Source: Bacillus pumilus
Lineage (GTDB): Bacteria; Bacillota; Bacilli; Bacillales; Bacillaceae
Direction of reading: 5' to 3'
DNA length: 51,880 nt
NCBI RefSeq assembly: GCF_002744245.1
Contig: NZ_NKHG01000017.1
Span: forward strand, 1-51,880
Below, piece after piece: positions 28,487-38,600 of the stretch. Position numbers and translations under genes: made by a program. Numbering within the stretch: position 1 is the first letter of the stretch; the number at the start of each line of letters is the position of its first letter. The notes beneath the pieces were generated by a model. It saw nothing but the letters and a program-made list of their open reading frames with translations. It was not told the DNA's origin and did not search any database.

Positions 28487-31156
28487 ATGATTGAACAGGA
28501 TGATTTCCAACTAAAAGCAGCGGCGAAGGAAAAGGTGAAGGAAAGAGCCTACTGGACATCTATCTTATCAGATGTTCAGTTGGATGGACGTATTCCCAAT
28601 ACGGTTTCACAAGCCAGTCCTGCTGCACTTAACCGATCGCTTCATTCGTCCTTCCCTACGGCTGTGAACCATTCGTTAAAGCAATTATGTGGAGATTCTG
28701 ATTTGCGGATGTTTATTGTGCTGACCACAGCCGCATTTGGCTTGCTGCAACGTTACAGCGGAAAAACTGAATTGATGGTGACTGTTCCTACAATGGAACA
28801 GACCGTCAATCAAAGCGCCATTAATCATATGTTGCCACTCAAGGCAGAGATTGATGTGCATATGAGCTTTAGCGCAGGCTTAGACGCAGTGAAGCAATCG
28901 TTTCAGGAGGCAGTACATCACCAAAACTTCCCTGTTCACATTTTAATGGATGAACTTTGGCACTCAATAGGAGATGGGAAGCAGCGCGTCAATCTGGCAT
29001 GTGCGTTCGAGACATTGCATGGACATGCTGATCGAGAGCAATTAAATGCGGATGTACTCATTGTATGGAAGAAAGAACAAAATCACCTTCATGCCGAAGT
29101 CCACTGGGATTCTTCAGTTTATGAAGATCAAATGATGGAGCAGTTCTCCAATCATTTCATGATACTCGTAGAGCAATTTCTCAAAGCACCTGAACAAGCG
29201 ATAAGCACACACTCATTTTTGTCTGAAAAGGAAAAAAGTCAATTATTTGATGCGTTTCAAGGAGAGTCGCTCGCTTACCCAGTTGATCGGGATATTGTGT
29301 CTTTATTTCAACAGCAAGTCCAGTTACATCCAGCCCGAACGGCCGTTGTGTTTGGCACCACCTCCTATACATATGAAGAGGTTGACCGTTTATCAGATCG
29401 CATAGCGCTTAGACTTTCTCAAAGTCAGATGACACGGGAGAGCCCAGTTGGTCTCAGAATGTATCGATCTGCTGAACTTGTGATTGCCATTCTCGGCATA
29501 CTAAAGGCTGGCTATGCTTATTTACCGATTGATGTGCATCTGCCGATCGAAAGAATTCGGTATATGCTCAACAACAGTGGTGCTAAGGCCATTGTATCGG
29601 ATTCAGCCGGAGATGATGGATTGGATGTCGAGGTTCACGTTATTCAAGACATGCTTCATGAATCGGAAGGAAAAGAGAAGCTGATGTCGTCCATTTTGCC
29701 CTCGGATATGGCATATGTGCTGTATACATCAGGTACAACAGGACATCCGAAGGGGGTTGTCATTGAACATCGTCATGTCATTAATCTGGTATACGGAATG
29801 AAAACACGCTTTTTTGATCGACTCTCAGATGATTTGCAAGTAGGAATGCTTGCTTCACATATTTTTGATGCGTCTGTTCAAACGTTGTTTCCAACATTGC
29901 TGCTCGGACATACGCTGCATATTGCAAAAGATGAAGTCCGAATGGATGGTCATGCGTTATGGGATTTTTATCAAGACAATCATATTCAGCTCTCAGATGT
30001 GACACCCTCTCATTTAAAGCTGATGAACAAAGCAGCAGGACAATCGAAACAGGACCTGCCTGCGCTGGACATGCTGCTTGTGGGCGGAGAAGTATTCACA
30101 AAAGAGCTGATGGATCAATTTTTACAGCATTTATCAAGTAAAAGACCCATCATGATTAATGCATATGGTCCTACTGAATGTACTGTTCAGTCATCATCTT
30201 TTTTGATTCCACATGATTGGGATGAACAAGTCATTCCTATTGGGCAGCCGATGCCAAATGAGCGTATCTTCATATGTGACACGCAAGGGGAGCCAGTTCC
30301 GATTGGCGTATTTGGTGAATTGTATATCTCAGGTGATGGTGTAGGACGTGGGTACATCAATCACCCTGATCTGAACAAGGAGACATTTATCAAAAAACCA
30401 GAATTGAGCAGCGCTGTGTTATACCGGACGGGAGACCTTGCAAGATGGCGTTTTGATGGGTTATTGGAATTCGCCAAAAGGAACGACAACCAAGTGAAAA
30501 TCAGAGGATATCGGATTGAGCTAGAAGAGGTTCGTAAAGCTGTTCTAGATGATCCAAATCATCAGGGGCTCATTCAAGATGTCATTGTGATCCCTAAGGA
30601 AACGACAGAGCAGGACCAATACATTTGTGCTTATTTGATGGCAAAACAAGTCATAGATCAGCGTGCACTTCGCCAGTCCTTAAGTGAAAGATTGCCAGGT
30701 TATATGGTACCAAGGCATTTGATTCAGGTCGATCAATTTCCTTTAAATCTATCAGGAAAATTAGATATTCAAGCTCTGCCGAATCCGGAAGATCAGTGGC
30801 CGGGCGAGCAAGAGACAGTGACCATTCAGGCACATAATGAAACAGAGCAGAAGCTTGTTCGCATTTTCGCTTCTATTTTACAAGTCCCTGCTTCTCAGAT
30901 TCGATTAGATGAGCCATTTTTCGATTTGGGTGGAAACTCTTTTAATATCGTTGAGTTGTCCAATAAAGTGAAAGAGGAATTTCAGCAGGAGCTGACCGTG
31001 ATGGAGCTGTTCCAGTATACAACCGTTTTACAAATAGCAGACCAATTAAGAAACAAAGCAGCAGGACAAGATAAACCAATAGAAGATGCCGGAGAAAATG
31101 AAGCGGATGACTTAGAAAGTGCCGCACAACTGTTAGGCGGGATGATAGATGAGTAA
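28487..31156 (+). CDS. amiJ: NRPS AmiJ: half C-A-PCP (Leu expected from product)
   Basis: This 889-residue protein begins with about 240 residues that resemble only the C-terminal lobe of a condensation domain (ERAYWTSIL... to the Y-x-x-L-like inter-C/A linker) with no HHxxxDG, then A (YTSGTTGHPKG) and PCP (GGNSFNI, Ser818). The active C for this module is the one ending AmiI. The pocket reads D-A-Q-D-L-G-A-V-Q-K, which is not the usual Leu code (DAWFLGNVVK-like) although amicoumacin carries Leu here. ATG 28487 is chosen with AGAGGTG (28471-28477); GTG 28475 is in frame but lies inside that site. The stop overlaps amiK by 8 bases. Confidence 0.9.
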   Translation: MIEQDDFQLKAAAKEKVKERAYWTSILSDVQLDGRIPNTVSQASPAALNRSLHSSFPTAVNHSLKQLCGDSDLRMFIVLTTAAFGLLQRYSGKTELMVTVPTMEQTVNQSAINHMLPLKAEIDVHMSFSAGLDAVKQSFQEAVHHQNFPVHILMDELWHSIGDGKQRVNLACAFETLHGHADREQLNADVLIVWKKEQNHLHAEVHWDSSVYEDQMMEQFSNHFMILVEQFLKAPEQAISTHSFLSEKEKSQLFDAFQGESLAYPVDRDIVSLFQQQVQLHPARTAVVFGTTSYTYEEVDRLSDRIALRLSQSQMTRESPVGLRMYRSAELVIAILGILKAGYAYLPIDVHLPIERIRYMLNNSGAKAIVSDSAGDDGLDVEVHVIQDMLHESEGKEKLMSSILPSDMAYVLYTSGTTGHPKGVVIEHRHVINLVYGMKTRFFDRLSDDLQVGMLASHIFDASVQTLFPTLLLGHTLHIAKDEVRMDGHALWDFYQDNHIQLSDVTPSHLKLMNKAAGQSKQDLPALDMLLVGGEVFTKELMDQFLQHLSSKRPIMINAYGPTECTVQSSSFLIPHDWDEQVIPIGQPMPNERIFICDTQGEPVPIGVFGELYISGDGVGRGYINHPDLNKETFIKKPELSSAVLYRTGDLARWRFDGLLEFAKRNDNQVKIRGYRIELEEVRKAVLDDPNHQGLIQDVIVIPKETTEQDQYICAYLMAKQVIDQRALRQSLSERLPGYMVPRHLIQVDQFPLNLSGKLDIQALPNPEDQWPGEQETVTIQAHNETEQKLVRIFASILQVPASQIRLDEPFFDLGGNSFNIVELSNKVKEEFQQELTVMELFQYTTVLQIADQLRNKAAGQDKPIEDAGENEADDLESAAQLLGGMIDE

Positions 31157-34100
31157 GTTAACAGGATTAGAGGTTGCTGTGGTTGGTATGGCCTGCCGCT
31201 TTCCTGGAGCGAAGGATATTCATAGCTTTTGGGACAACCTTGCAAATGGTAGAGAGTCCATTACGTTTTTTTCTAAGGAAGAGCTACTTGAGGCAGGGGT
31301 TGAGCAAGAAGCATTGGATCATGAGCAATATGTACGTGCCAAAGGAGCTGTAGATCAGCATGACCACTTTGATGCGGAATTCTTTGGTTATTCACAGCGT
31401 GAGGCAGAAGTAATGGACCCACAGATCCGCATGTTTCATGAGGTGGCGTGGGAATCTCTTGAAGACGCTGGCTATAACCCTGAAACCTATCAGGAACCGA
31501 TCGGTTTATTTGGGGCTGCTTCTGCAAATTTATATTGGCAAGCTGCTTCCATGTTAATGAGAACGAATAACTCATCTGAGCAATTTGCGGCTGTTCAGTT
31601 AACAGATAAAGATTTTATGAACACAAAGGTATCCTATAAGTTGAATTTGAAGGGGCCGAGTGTAGCTGTTGATACGGCTTGTTCTTCCTCGTTGGTGGCA
31701 GTCCATTTGGCGTCACGCGCCCTGCTAACAGGAGAATGTAAAATGGCACTTGCTGGCGGTGTCACCATCACTACTCCTCACAAAAAAGGATACATGTATC
31801 AAGAGGGTATGATCATGTCTCCTGATGGACACTGCCGAGCCTTTGATGAACAGGCAAAAGGAACAGTTGGCGGCGAGGGCTGTGGAGTCGTTGTACTCAA
31901 ATCATTAAAGCAGGCGCTAAAGGATAAGGATCATATCTATGGTGTGATAAAAGGATCGGCGTATAACAATGATGGCGGGCGAAAGGTTGGTTATACAGCG
32001 CCAAGTATAGAAGGGCAAAGTGAAATTATTAAAAAGGCGCTCAACATCAGTCGTGTAGAAGCCGAGAGCATTTCATATATTGAAGCACATGGCACCGGCA
32101 CGACCCTCGGAGATCCGGTTGAAATTGAGTCACTCAATAAAGCCTTTCAAACCGATAAAAAACAGTTTTGTGCCATTGGGTCTGTGAAAACCAATATCGG
32201 TCATCTTGATTCAGCGGCAGGTATTGCAGGCTTTATTAAAACGACACTGAGTCTATATCATCAAACATTGCCGCCAAGCCTTCATTATGAGAAACCGAAT
32301 CCAAAAATTGATTTTGAATCAAGTCCGTTTTATGTGAACACAAAACCCGTACCTTGGACGAAACTGGGTCAACCATTGCGTGCCGGTGTCAGTTCATTTG
32401 GTGTCGGCGGAACGAATGTACATCTCATCCTGGAGGAGGCACCCATAGCCGAAAAGTCGTCAGCAGATAAGGATCACGAACTTCTGGTGGTTTCGGCAAG
32501 ATCGAAACAGGCGGTTCAAACGTCTGCTGAGCAAGTCACATCTTATTTAAAAGAACAAAAGGATGTGCCGCTGTCACATGCAGCGTTTACGCTGCAAGAA
32601 GGACGAAAGCATTTTCCTTATCGACAAGCTTTCCTTGCAAGCCCAGATCGCACATTCCAGTCAGCTGGACAGTCTCAAATGGCCTTTCAACAGCCTGCAG
32701 TCGTCTGGATGTTTTCTGGTCAAGGTGCTCAGTATGTCAATATGGGCAAGGATTTATATGAGAATGACCCGGTATTTAAACAAACGCTTCAGAAATGTTT
32801 TGCCATTGTTTTATCCTTGGCAGGCGTTGAGATCGAGAAAGTGCTATATCCTTCAACCGAAGAGGAAGTCACCGAGGCAGAACATCTTATGCAACAAACT
32901 TCTTATACACAAATCATCTTGTTTAGTTTTGAGTATGCCCTCGCATCGAAGCTGATGGGACTAGGCATACGCCCGCATTATTTCATCGGTCATAGTATCG
33001 GAGAAATCACAGCTGCCTGTGTGGCAGGTATCATCCATCTTGAAGATGCGATCCGGATCGTTTTAAAAAGAGGCAATTTGATGCAAAAGATGCCTCCAGG
33101 TGATATGGCTGGTGTGGCGCTTTCAGCCGAAGAGATTGAGCATAAACTACCAGATGGTGTCGAGCTTTCTGCTGTAAATAGCTCACAGTTATCCGTTGTA
33201 TCCGGTCCTTCTGACCGCTTGCAGGCTTATATTGAACAAGTTACAAAAAGAGGAGCTTCTGTTCAAAAGCTGAAAACCTCTCACGCCTTTCATACGAGTA
33301 TGATGGCTGATGCAGCTAAGCAGTTTAAGGATGTTCTCTCTGAAATGACCTATCAGCAAGGCCAGATACCGATCATTTCCAATGTGACAGGGAGCTGGTT
33401 AACCCATGAGCAAGCAGCATCACCTGATTACTGGGCATCTCATATAAGGCAGCCTGTTTTATTTAGTCAAGGGATAGAGACGTTACTTGCACTTGGAGAG
33501 GTGGTCTTCATTGAACTCGGTCCAGGTCATACATTGACTCAATTCGTGAGACGGCACGATCGCTATGATGTGGACAAAGCAGCTGCTGTTTCATTGGTGA
33601 GACATCCAAAAGAGCAAGAAGCTGATGATGAATACATGCAAAAGGCAATAGGAAAGTTATGGAGTTACGGAGTGGAGCCGAACTGGAGGGCTGTCAGAAA
33701 AGGCGAGGCCCCATATCGAGTCTCTCTACCAACCTATCCATTTGAGCATCAAAAGTTCCCCTCACCGCAGTTTCAAGCTGATCAGCTGATGAGTGCATTA
33801 TCTCCAGCAGCACAGAAGAATCACTTAGCTGACTTTCAAGACTGGTTCTACATTCCGGTGTGGGAGCGATCTTCACCAGTATTAAAAGAACAGAATCATC
33901 AAGGGAAGCGTGTGTTGGTTTTTGAGAAAAATGGTCATATCGGCGCCTATTTGAAAGAACGAAATGCGCAGGTCGTCAGCGTATGTCAAAGTGATCATAC
34001 AATAAAAGAAAATGACCATCTAATGAAGGCAGACGTTCATATGCTGACCCATATAGAGTGGGTTATGGCTGAATTACAGCAATCTGGATTTATACCCGAA

Positions 34101-35651
34101 GACATCATCTGGATGCATGATGAACTGACTTCGGATGCCGAAGACAAGCCAAATTATTTATCTGTACTCGATCTCGTCAGGTTGATCGGAAAACACCATA
34201 ACACACATATGAGACTTCATCTCGTGACGAGCCAAGCGCATGATGTCATCGGCATGGAGAAGATTCAGCCTCTTCAAGCAACAATGACAGGACTTGCGCT
34301 GACCATTCCGCAAGAATATCAGCACATAGCGTGTCAGCACATTGATTTATGTCAGAATAAGAAAGCACATTGGCCGCTATTTCTCTCATATGAGGTAGCG
34401 ATGCACGATCAAGAAGCGATCGTTGCTTACCGTGGAAGCAGCCGATGGATTCGAAAAGCTTCAAGCACATCGTTAAGCCGAGAGGAATCGTCTAAACAGC
34501 CTTTCAGATCTAGCGGCGTTTATCTCATTACTGGCGGTATGGGTGGCATTGGCTTTACATTAGCGAAGCATTTAGCAGAAATGTATCAAGCGAATCTTGT
34601 GGTCATGACCCGATCACATATACGTGAACGATCTGAATGGCACGAGCTGCGTGATGCGGATGGGAAAGAAGCTGAGGCTGTCAAAAAGCTGATAGCTCTT
34701 GAAGAATTAGGTGCTCATGTACAAGTTGTACAAGGTGATGTGTCAGATGAATATGCTGTACAGCAAGCGATTCAGCTGGCCCATACCGTATTTGGTGGTT
34801 TACATGGCGTCATTCACGCGGCAGGAGAGGCAGACGGGAAGATCATCCAAGCAAGAACAGCAGAAGATGAGATTCGCATGTGTCAGGCAAAAATCAACGG
34901 GACCTATGTGCTGGGGGAAGCACTCAAGGGTGAAACGCTCGATTTCTTTTTGCTTTGTTCATCCCTCGTTTCCTTTCTTGGGGCGGCTGGACAGGTTGCT
35001 TATGCGGCTTCTAATGCCTTTATGGATAGCTTTGCTCATGCGAAAAGGCAGGAAGGGAAGCCCGTTATTTCTTTGAACTGGGATCGCTGGGAGAAAGTCG
35101 GTATGGCACACGATTCGGCATTGGCGGCGAAAGTCAATGACATGATGGCACTTGAGGAGCAGGCAGGAATTTCTCCAGAGCAAGGAATGAAGGCCCTCCA
35201 AGAAGTGCTGCGACTAGATTATCCGCAAATTCTTGTATCAGTTCGAGATATGGGAGAGAGAATCAAGCATCGCTTAACTCCTGTGCAACAAGAGGAGACG
35301 CCGCGTCAAGAGATATCACAGGGAATAGATGATCGTCTAGAAGCATCTTTGAGTGACGTGCTCAGCTCCTTTTTTAAGCATGAGCCGGATGTAAATGAGA
35401 ATTTCTTTGAAATGGGAGCGACATCCCTTGATTTGCTGCAGATGAGTGGACAGATCAAATCGGTATACGGCATTGAGGTTCCGGTGGTCATGATGTATAG
35501 CCATCCAACCATCGCGTCATTGGCTGCCGAATTGAAGAGAATACATGGTGTAAAGGAAGAAAAGCCATCTATCGCCGAATCATCTAATCTACGAAAGCAA
35601 GCGATGGCTGAAGGGAAAAATCGCCGTAAACAGAGATTAAAACGAAAATAG
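31149..35651 (+). CDS. amiK: Type I PKS AmiK: KS-AT-KR-ACP
   Basis: This single PKS module of 1500 residues has KS (Cys178 in DTACSSS; HGTGT; NIGHLD), AT (GHSIGE, Ser616; SHAFH, malonyl-type), KR (about 1115-1310; GGMGGIG, VAYAASNAFMD) and ACP (GATSLD, Ser1426). It adds the first malonyl unit after the amino acid and reduces that amino acid's former carboxyl, giving the oxygen at C3 of the dihydroisocoumarin. The C-terminus is a short, very basic tail (RKQRLKRK end), possibly a docking element for AmiL. The start ATG overlaps the amiJ stop by 8 bases. Confidence 0.93.
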   Translation: MSKLTGLEVAVVGMACRFPGAKDIHSFWDNLANGRESITFFSKEELLEAGVEQEALDHEQYVRAKGAVDQHDHFDAEFFGYSQREAEVMDPQIRMFHEVAWESLEDAGYNPETYQEPIGLFGAASANLYWQAASMLMRTNNSSEQFAAVQLTDKDFMNTKVSYKLNLKGPSVAVDTACSSSLVAVHLASRALLTGECKMALAGGVTITTPHKKGYMYQEGMIMSPDGHCRAFDEQAKGTVGGEGCGVVVLKSLKQALKDKDHIYGVIKGSAYNNDGGRKVGYTAPSIEGQSEIIKKALNISRVEAESISYIEAHGTGTTLGDPVEIESLNKAFQTDKKQFCAIGSVKTNIGHLDSAAGIAGFIKTTLSLYHQTLPPSLHYEKPNPKIDFESSPFYVNTKPVPWTKLGQPLRAGVSSFGVGGTNVHLILEEAPIAEKSSADKDHELLVVSARSKQAVQTSAEQVTSYLKEQKDVPLSHAAFTLQEGRKHFPYRQAFLASPDRTFQSAGQSQMAFQQPAVVWMFSGQGAQYVNMGKDLYENDPVFKQTLQKCFAIVLSLAGVEIEKVLYPSTEEEVTEAEHLMQQTSYTQIILFSFEYALASKLMGLGIRPHYFIGHSIGEITAACVAGIIHLEDAIRIVLKRGNLMQKMPPGDMAGVALSAEEIEHKLPDGVELSAVNSSQLSVVSGPSDRLQAYIEQVTKRGASVQKLKTSHAFHTSMMADAAKQFKDVLSEMTYQQGQIPIISNVTGSWLTHEQAASPDYWASHIRQPVLFSQGIETLLALGEVVFIELGPGHTLTQFVRRHDRYDVDKAAAVSLVRHPKEQEADDEYMQKAIGKLWSYGVEPNWRAVRKGEAPYRVSLPTYPFEHQKFPSPQFQADQLMSALSPAAQKNHLADFQDWFYIPVWERSSPVLKEQNHQGKRVLVFEKNGHIGAYLKERNAQVVSVCQSDHTIKENDHLMKADVHMLTHIEWVMAELQQSGFIPEDIIWMHDELTSDAEDKPNYLSVLDLVRLIGKHHNTHMRLHLVTSQAHDVIGMEKIQPLQATMTGLALTIPQEYQHIACQHIDLCQNKKAHWPLFLSYEVAMHDQEAIVAYRGSSRWIRKASSTSLSREESSKQPFRSSGVYLITGGMGGIGFTLAKHLAEMYQANLVVMTRSHIRERSEWHELRDADGKEAEAVKKLIALEELGAHVQVVQGDVSDEYAVQQAIQLAHTVFGGLHGVIHAAGEADGKIIQARTAEDEIRMCQAKINGTYVLGEALKGETLDFFLLCSSLVSFLGAAGQVAYAASNAFMDSFAHAKRQEGKPVISLNWDRWEKVGMAHDSALAAKVNDMMALEEQAGISPEQGMKALQEVLRLDYPQILVSVRDMGERIKHRLTPVQQEETPRQEISQGIDDRLEASLSDVLSSFFKHEPDVNENFFEMGATSLDLLQMSGQIKSVYGIEVPVVMMYSHPTIASLAAELKRIHGVKEEKPSIAESSNLRKQAMAEGKNRRKQRLKRK

Positions 35652-35669
35652 ATGGGAGAAATGTAGCGT

Positions 35670-38600
35670 ATGTCTGATCAAGAGCAATGGACTGAATCTG
35701 GACTTGAAATTGCAGTAGTAGGATTGGCAGGTACGTTTCCCGGAGCTCCGGATGTCCAAACGTTTTGGGAAAATGTATCGCAAGGGAAGGAATCCGTTAC
35801 GTTTTTCACTGATGAGGAATTAAAGGCAGCGGGTGTGGATGAGACGCTGCTAAAGCGTCCTGATTATGTGAAGGCAAAGCCATATTTACAAGATGCTGCA
35901 TCATTTGATGCGGACTTCTTTGGCTATTCTCCACGCGAGGCTTCAATCATGGATCCGCAAATTCGATTGATGCATGAATGTACATGGCATGCACTAGAAG
36001 ATGCCGGCTATGAACCTGAACGATACGATGGGTTAATTGGTCTTTATGCTGGGGCATCTAGCAATCTATCGTGGATGGGTCAGCATATGTCGTCACTTGG
36101 AAAGAACGAAGATGTGTTTCAAATCATGCATCTTAATGACCCATCCTTCGCTTCTCGGGTTGCCTATAAATTAAATTTAAAAGGTCCGAGTGTATCAGTG
36201 CAAACGGCTTGCTCCACGTCACTTGTCGCCATCCATATGGCCTGCCAAGGATTGATTGGAGGAGAATGTGATCTTGCGTTAGCTGGCGGTGTCACGCTTC
36301 ATCAACCTCAGATCACAGGATATCAATACCAAGAAGGAATGATTTATTCTCCTGATGGCCACTGCCGTCCATTTGATGAGAAAGCAAAAGGGACGATTTT
36401 TGGAGAAGGTGCAGGGGTTGTTGCGCTAAAACGATTAAAGGATGCGATAGAAGACGGAGATTTTATTTATGCCGTCGTGAAAGGGTCTGCAACGAACAAT
36501 GATGGAAGCAATAAAGTCGGCTATACGGCTCCAAGTGTCAGTGGTCAGGCAAGTGTTATTGAATCTGCTTTAGAAATGGCGGAGACAGAACCAGAGACGA
36601 TTTCTTATATTGAAGCACATGGAACGGGTACGCCAGTTGGGGATCCGATAGAGATTGAAGCACTCACTCGCGCTTTTCAGACAGATCAACAGGGCTTTTG
36701 CAGGATTGGATCAGTCAAAGCCAATATCGGTCATTTAGATGCAGCAAGCGGCGTGGCTGGTTTTATCAAAACAGTCATGATGCTGCATCACCGTCAATTT
36801 GCCCCGATGCCGCACTTTGACAAGCCGAATCACCGTATTTCATTTAATCAAACCCCATTTTATGTTGGGACAGACAAAGAAGAGTGGAAGGCGTCTCATT
36901 TGCCAAGGAGAGCTGGAGTCAGCGCCTTTGGTATCGGTGGTGCAAATGCCCATGTCGTCTTAGAAGAGGCGAAGCCAAGAAAAGCACACAGCCCGGCACC
37001 GTCCAAAGAATTAATTGTGCTGTCAGCCAGATCGAAGCATGACTTGAAAAACATGATAAAGAACTTGAAGGAATATGTTTCCTCACATCATGAACTCTCA
37101 ATTGGTCAAGCTGCTTACACCTTACAAAGTGGAAGAAGAGCCTTCCAATATCGAAAAACGTTTGCCTGTTCGACGCGTGATGAATTACTAGAACAACTGC
37201 ATGATCTAAACGAGGAAACATTGGGTAGAGAACGTGTTCTTTTCAAACGGGTGCGCATGAGGTTGTCTGGCTATGATGAGGCTGGTCTACAAGAATATAT
37301 CAAGCTGTATAAGAAGGATTCTTCTTTCAAAAAAGAAGTAGATCGGTCAATTCGTCTCATCCAATCAGTGTTACCTATGGCGAAAGACCAGTTATTTCAG
37401 ACAAAACAACATATATCCGAAGGACAAGCAGAAGTGGCTATGCTGATCATGACATCGGCGTTTTCGAATCAACTGAGGACACTCGGAATTGAGCCAGACG
37501 TGTGGAGTGGAGAAGGCAGTGGGGTTTGGACAGCATTATGTGTAGCAGGCGGTCTTGAGCTAACAGAAGCTGCATCCATTCTTTATCATCTCAATGAAAC
37601 TCAAACGATGGACAAATGGCTAGCTACATTGCCTCAAAAAACGCTGCATCAGCCTGTTTACATTCAACAGACAGGAGAGGAACTGACCACTTTCCATCCA
37701 GCGTCTGCAAAGCGTTTTCTCGATATGGACAACACTGTAAACCCGTCTGCAATTGACCAAGAATCAGCTGCCTTGATCATCGATCTTTCAATGAAACAAG
37801 GCATTAAGGTTAAAAAGGGAGCAGACAAAACAACCGAAACTCTTGATGGAGACATCCTTCAAATCGCAGGTGTTCTTTGGGAAATGGGGATCGATCTATC
37901 TTTTCCTTTAACAGAGGAGAAAAACAGGCAGCGTATTCCGCTTCCAGGGTATCCATTTCATAAAAAAGACTTCTCTGCACAAACAAAGCCTATAGCATCC
38001 ACTGAACCGCAAAAGCCGGAGGAGAAGCGTGTATTTTCATCGCTTGCTTCTTTACAAAAAGATCTTCACGACATTGTCCAAACTCATTTTGGATTCGATG
38101 AAATGGACGATGAATCACCATTTTTTGAATTTGGTGCGACATCTCTCGATATATCCCAGCTTGCAGTGAAAATATCTGAGCGAATCAATCAACAAATTGA
38201 CACTGTTCAATTGTACCGTTTTGCCACGGTGGCAAGCCTCTCTGAATACTTGTTTGAAGAGCAGACAGAACGTGAAGAAACACCTGCTTCACTCCCGGCA
38301 AAGATTACGTCACAGGAATATGCAGATATTGCAATTGTCGGAATGGCAGGAAGGTTCCCAGGTGCTTCGTCGCTAGAAGACTTTTGGCAGCGTCTTGTGA
38401 ATGGCGATGAAATGATTCACTTTTTCACAGAAGAAGAGCTCAAAAAAGCGGGGCTGGATGCGGCTGTTTATCAGCATCCAAATTTTATCGGGGCAAAAGG
38501 TCGTTTACAAGACATCGAAGGCTTTGATGCAGACTTCTTCAACTACTCTGCTAGAGAGGCAGAGCTGATGGATCCGCAGTTCAGACTCTTGCATGAATGT

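Noticed and set aside
37210..37930. AmiL module-one AT as a frameshifted pseudogene segment
   Set aside because: The reading frame is continuous through to an intact ACP, so this is a diverged domain and not a sequencing or frameshift artefact.
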